From Asterionellopsis glacialis (lineage: Eukaryota > Bacillariophyta > Plagiogrammaphyceae > Rhaphoneidales > Asterionellopsidaceae), in the NCBI GenBank assembly GCA_014885115.2, contig WKLE02000508.1, forward strand, positions 43,565 through 63,458: a stretch of 19,894 nucleotides of DNA, given 5' to 3'. Below, one piece after another: positions 16,440 to 19,894 of this stretch. The translations under genes and the position numbers were made by a program. Under the pieces are notes generated by a model. The model had not been told where the DNA came from, did no database searches, and saw only the letters and a program-made list of their open reading frames with translations. The stretch's first letter is position 1; the number at the start of each line of letters is the position of its first letter.

Positions 16440-19400
16440 GCAACTTTTTTTTCTCACCACTCACTGCAAAAACACTGTGAGGTTTTTCTCTTGTCAACAA
16501 TGATGTTGTTGCACTGCAAAACAAGATCTTCAAGTGATTCCCATGGTGTTTGCAAAATGACAATACAATCAGTTATGGGATCAGAAGATTTGACATTGTA
16601 CACAATTGATGCCTATGTTGATGATGCAAACAACAGTGTAAATGATGGAGACTCTTAGTAGGGCAGCCTACCTTACACAATACTGCTAGATCAACTATTT
16701 TACACATTACAGGGGGTAATCTGAACCTAGTAACATATTTTTGTTTGATACTTACATGGTCATGGGAGGGAGAGAATCCCACACCCAAGTCCATATTTGA
16801 AGCACCATGAGATATAGAAATCACAAATAGCTCTACAGGAGTTAGATCAACCATCAAACGACTGGATTTTGACCAAGCATTCAAATTATTAGGTGTATGG
16901 GTTCAACTTCATGGATCAATGAATACACATTTCACTAAACTGCAAGAAAAAATAAGAAGCCTAACAAGAGCAATATGTGCATCCAATCTAACTCACAATT
17001 AGGCAATGATTGCATACAAAAGACTGGCTTTTAAAAAACTGGAATATAGTCTACCTATGACTACGTACAACTATAAAGAAATCAGCGAGCTTCAAAAACC
17101 ATTCACATGAGCCTTTCCAGTCAATAGTGGCTATCACAGTGGGTTTCTACAAGTATTAGTCTATGCACCAGAAAGATATGGATGTATTGGATTTGACAAT
17201 ATGTACCAAGTCAGAGGAATATTAAAACTGAAGTATCTCATCACCCACATCTGTCAATGTGACAATTTAGGAAAATCTATGATCTGCATACTAGAACAAT
17301 TACAAATATTTTCAGGAGTAAGCAAACCACTATTACAGCATCCCTCATCAGACCAAGTTCATACTTTTTAATATATACCCAATGGATGGATATCAACCAT
17401 TCGCAAATTTCTCAAAACTTTCCAAGGATCAATAGAGTTTCAAACAATGTGGATTCCCACAAAACAAAGAGAATACAATTTGGTTATTATGGACAAAGTA
17501 CTTTTATGGACAAAGTCAACAACAGAACTACGCAGGATTAACTCCTGCTGACTGTATCTGAGAGTTACAACAGTAGCAGACGTATCAAACACTACTGGAC
17601 AATTTGTAGAAGAGAAATTTGTCACTGGAAATAGCACACCATGTGAGTTGAATCTTCTATGGCCTAGGCAATCCTACCCAACCACAAAATGCTGGATGGC
17701 ATGGAAAAAAGCAGTAACAGCTACTCTTCTGACATCTTTGGTAAGACCCTACAAACTCAAACAACACCTAGGAAAGTGGAACAGGAACCTGGACAATATA
17801 TATGTGATAGTCGTCTATCCAACTGCAAAACTACTCTACAGAGAATCAGAAATTAAAGGGATCTAGAACAAGTACCAACCATGAAGTACACACAGGCGCC
17901 AGTATAAACTGGACACAGCAGAACAATCAATTTTACCTGAGGTAGCAATTCCAGTACAATGTAATATCATGACCAACACTGTTACAATATCCAAACCTCA
18001 ATTCAACCAGGAGAGAGGACAGACATCAATACATACATTCCAACAATACAAAGCACAATTACAAGAGACAATCTAAGACCTTCTCTGACATGTAGTTACA
18101 TCAGAGAATGATAACTCAATAACAGAAGTAATAAGGGAAGGAAATAATCTTGTAATAGCATCTGATGGCTCAAAAAAGACAACCAGCGGGACTTACGGGT
18201 GGATTCTAGAAACAGCGTCAGCTAGTTCATTAGCTGAGGGTATGGGACCAGTTCATGGCAATATGAAAACACTCACCTCACAGAGCAGAACTCTATGGAA
18301 TCACATCAGCTTTATTATACGTATTCCAGTTATGCAAATTTTTCAAGACTCAGGAAACCATAGTACAAATAATAGTTTATTGCAATAACATGGAGTGTGT
18401 CAACAAAGTCAACACAGTGTCAATACCCTTACAAGGCAAATCTAGATACATAACTGCAGATTATGACACAGAGTCACTCCTAAGATATATCATACAAACA
18501 AAACAGCTAGCAGTAAGAGCAGAATGGATCAAAGGACAATAGGATGACTCAGCAATCATGGAGGAATTATCATACCCTTCCCAGATGAAGGTAGCTGCAG
18601 ACAAACTTGTGGAATATGTGTACGAAGTATGTCATCCATTGCAAGAGACACACCATCTGTTTTGGACCACAATTATATCACTCACTATTGAAGGTGCAAG
18701 AGTTATGGCAAACCTAAACCACAAATCAAAGATGCAATCCATCTGAAGTCTCTGCAAAAATGTCAAAAACAAAAAATATAACTGGGGACATTCTACCTGG
18801 AATACTATTGACTGGTATTTGTTTGAACTAGCCCTCAAGCATCAGAAACCTGGTCTAAAATGATTCATCCATAGATTTACATGTAAATGGCTGCCAGTTG
18901 GAGCACAAACAAAATTCTATCAAAAACATCAAAACTCTCAATGTGTTAGCTGTCAGGCAGAAGAGGACAAATCTTGTGTCCACATATTTCAGTGTTCAAA
19001 TCCAAGAAGAAGATCACACTTTCTCAATCAAGTAGTCAATCTTATGACAGATCTTCAAAAGAAACACACATACAAACAAATCATAATGATTCTACAGAAG
19101 AGCATCATCCAGTGGTGCAAAGGTGAACCATTTAGTGACTATCACCTACCTTCACACTCACAGACATACAACTACACCATACAAACAGCAATAGAAGAAC
19201 AAAAAGAAATAGGATGGAATCCCATACTAAAAGGATGGCTATCAAAAAGATGGGCACAGGCACAAGAAGAGGATAAACTGAAAATATCACAATAGGCTAG
19301 CATGGAGTAATACAGTAATTCAAGGACTACACAACATAACATTCTCTACTTGGAAATTCCAAAACAGAGACATCTATGGTCACAATAAGAAGGAGGAGGA

Positions 19401-19590
19401 AAGTAAAATGCTGGACAATATGAAATCCAAAGTGAGGAGAGAATACAAAAAGCGACATAATTATCCAGCAAAAATCCCATGGAGATATTTTACAAGATCA
19501 GTGCATGACAGAGTGAACATTTCAATTCACATGTTATGAGCATGGTGTACAAACTTACAAGCAGCACTTACAACAATGGAGGAATGACCA
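16440..19590 (+). pseudogene. Decayed LINE-like retroelement: RT, RNase H, CCHC
   Basis: The intact product would copy its own RNA into DNA. Pieces in order, over several frames: YTIDAYVDDAN with the RT catalytic Asp pair (16620-16625); GGNLNLVTYF and FKLLGVWVQLHGSMNTHF (16710-16930), as expected after the RT palm; ERYGCIGF and related thumb-region motifs (about 17165-17200); the RNase H start IASDGSKKTTSGTYGWILE (Asp codon 18164-18166); RAELYGI (Glu codon 18288-18290) and AEWIKGQ (about 18520); a CX2CX9HX3C zinc motif (18942-18995), typical of LINE C-termini; and a conserved-looking tail to about 19590. The third RNase H acidic position appears as Asn in YCNNMECV. More than ten stops and several frameshifts show it is dead. 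No endonuclease or ORF1 part was found upstream. Class is inferred from domain order. Confidence 0.75.
18150..18640 (+). other. RNase H domain remnant within the retroelement
   Basis: ASDGSKKTT supplies the first Asp and RAELYG the Glu. YCNNMECV stands where a third acid is expected and has Asn. EWIKGQ, a TAG stop and DDS mark the end of the fold. A frameshift lies between the first two motifs, because the Asp and Glu codons are 124 bases apart and not in one frame. Confidence 0.7.
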
Positions 19591-19894
19591 TTTCCAGTGA
19601 CTGGAATTGGATAACGATTCTAGGAGACAGTCCATGTTTATTTATACAAAAAGAGACCGGTAACAAACCAGCGTGTACCAAGTTACCAAAAGTACACAGC
19701 GCCATGGTGTTGAGCAAAGAAGACAAATCAATGACAAAAAAATAGCTGTGATGACGATCGCAATTTCTCAATGGGTATCCAAAACCAGAAAACGACACGC
19801 ATACTGTTATAATTGTTGTTAATTTACCTTTCAAATGAGACGCCTAGCAGAGTGATCTGTTGTGTTTATGATGATTAATGATCAGATTTTGTGT
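19591..19894. other. Right flank, leaving the repeat block
   Basis: No gene seen. CpG reappears (for example near 19566, 19646, 19670, 19701, 19754 and 19793), which suggests that the element block ends at about 19,560-19,600 and that ordinary sequence begins. Two frames of 69 and 88 codons cross here on opposite strands without domains. Confidence 0.45.

Larger units (their letters stand above)
11881..19560. other. CpG-depleted transposable-element block
   Basis: Reading line by line, I found a single CpG (12368) between 11881 and 15064 and about twenty more from 15065 to 19560. By comparison, there are about 13 in the first 300 bases of the window. TG and CA are abundant. All element-like coding pieces in the window lie inside this block and are broken. 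Loss of CpG is the mark left when methylated cytosines deaminate to thymine over time. The cause is inferred; the depletion is directly visible. Confidence 0.85.

Noticed and set aside
16573..16884. 103-codon minus-strand ATG frame
   Set aside because: It lies antisense to recognisable reverse-transcriptase motifs read on the + strand.

Overview
This is eukaryotic nuclear DNA, most likely from a diatom or a related stramenopile. The host genes are long single-exon reading frames with eukaryotic domain types (copine, USB1). One product has a signal peptide ending just before a phenylalanine, as in diatom plastid pre-sequences. The repeat half carries two element families that I associate from memory with diatom genomes. 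There are no operons, bacterial ribosome sites, CRISPR arrays or rRNA, and I found no convincing tRNA.

Bases 1-11,400 are a CpG-normal gene block. In order it holds: a 5'-truncated copine (+); a long secreted glycoside-hydrolase-like protein (-), tail to tail with the copine 117 bp away; a small Asn-rich secreted protein (-); a divergent promoter region; USB1, the U6 snRNA 3'-end exonuclease (+); a broken ADP-ribosyltransferase-like gene (+); and a plastid-type pre-protein of unknown function (-). Upstream of the last gene lie CCAAT boxes and, 680-900 bp from its start, a duplicated array of CRE-like cores (ACGTCA, GCGTCA and their complements).

Bases from about 11,900 to 19,560 are a block of decayed transposable elements with almost no CpG. 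I read one CpG between 11,881 and 15,064. The block contains a 500-bp fold-back unit with 66-bp inverted arms, a second hairpin, a fragmented DDE-like (DUF7869-type) transposase gene, a pair of old diverged repeats, and a fragmented LINE-like retroelement (YVDD reverse transcriptase, RNase H, CCHC motif). All of the coding parts are broken by stops and frameshifts.

The host genes do not form an evident pathway; they look like ordinary neighbours in a compact algal genome. The strongest points for follow-up are the sharp CpG boundary, the CRE-like repeat array, the ADP-ribosyltransferase-like pseudogene, the fold-back element, and two conserved but unnamed host proteins. I did not find a convincing new multi-gene system. 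All calls come from reading translations and motifs; no database search was run.
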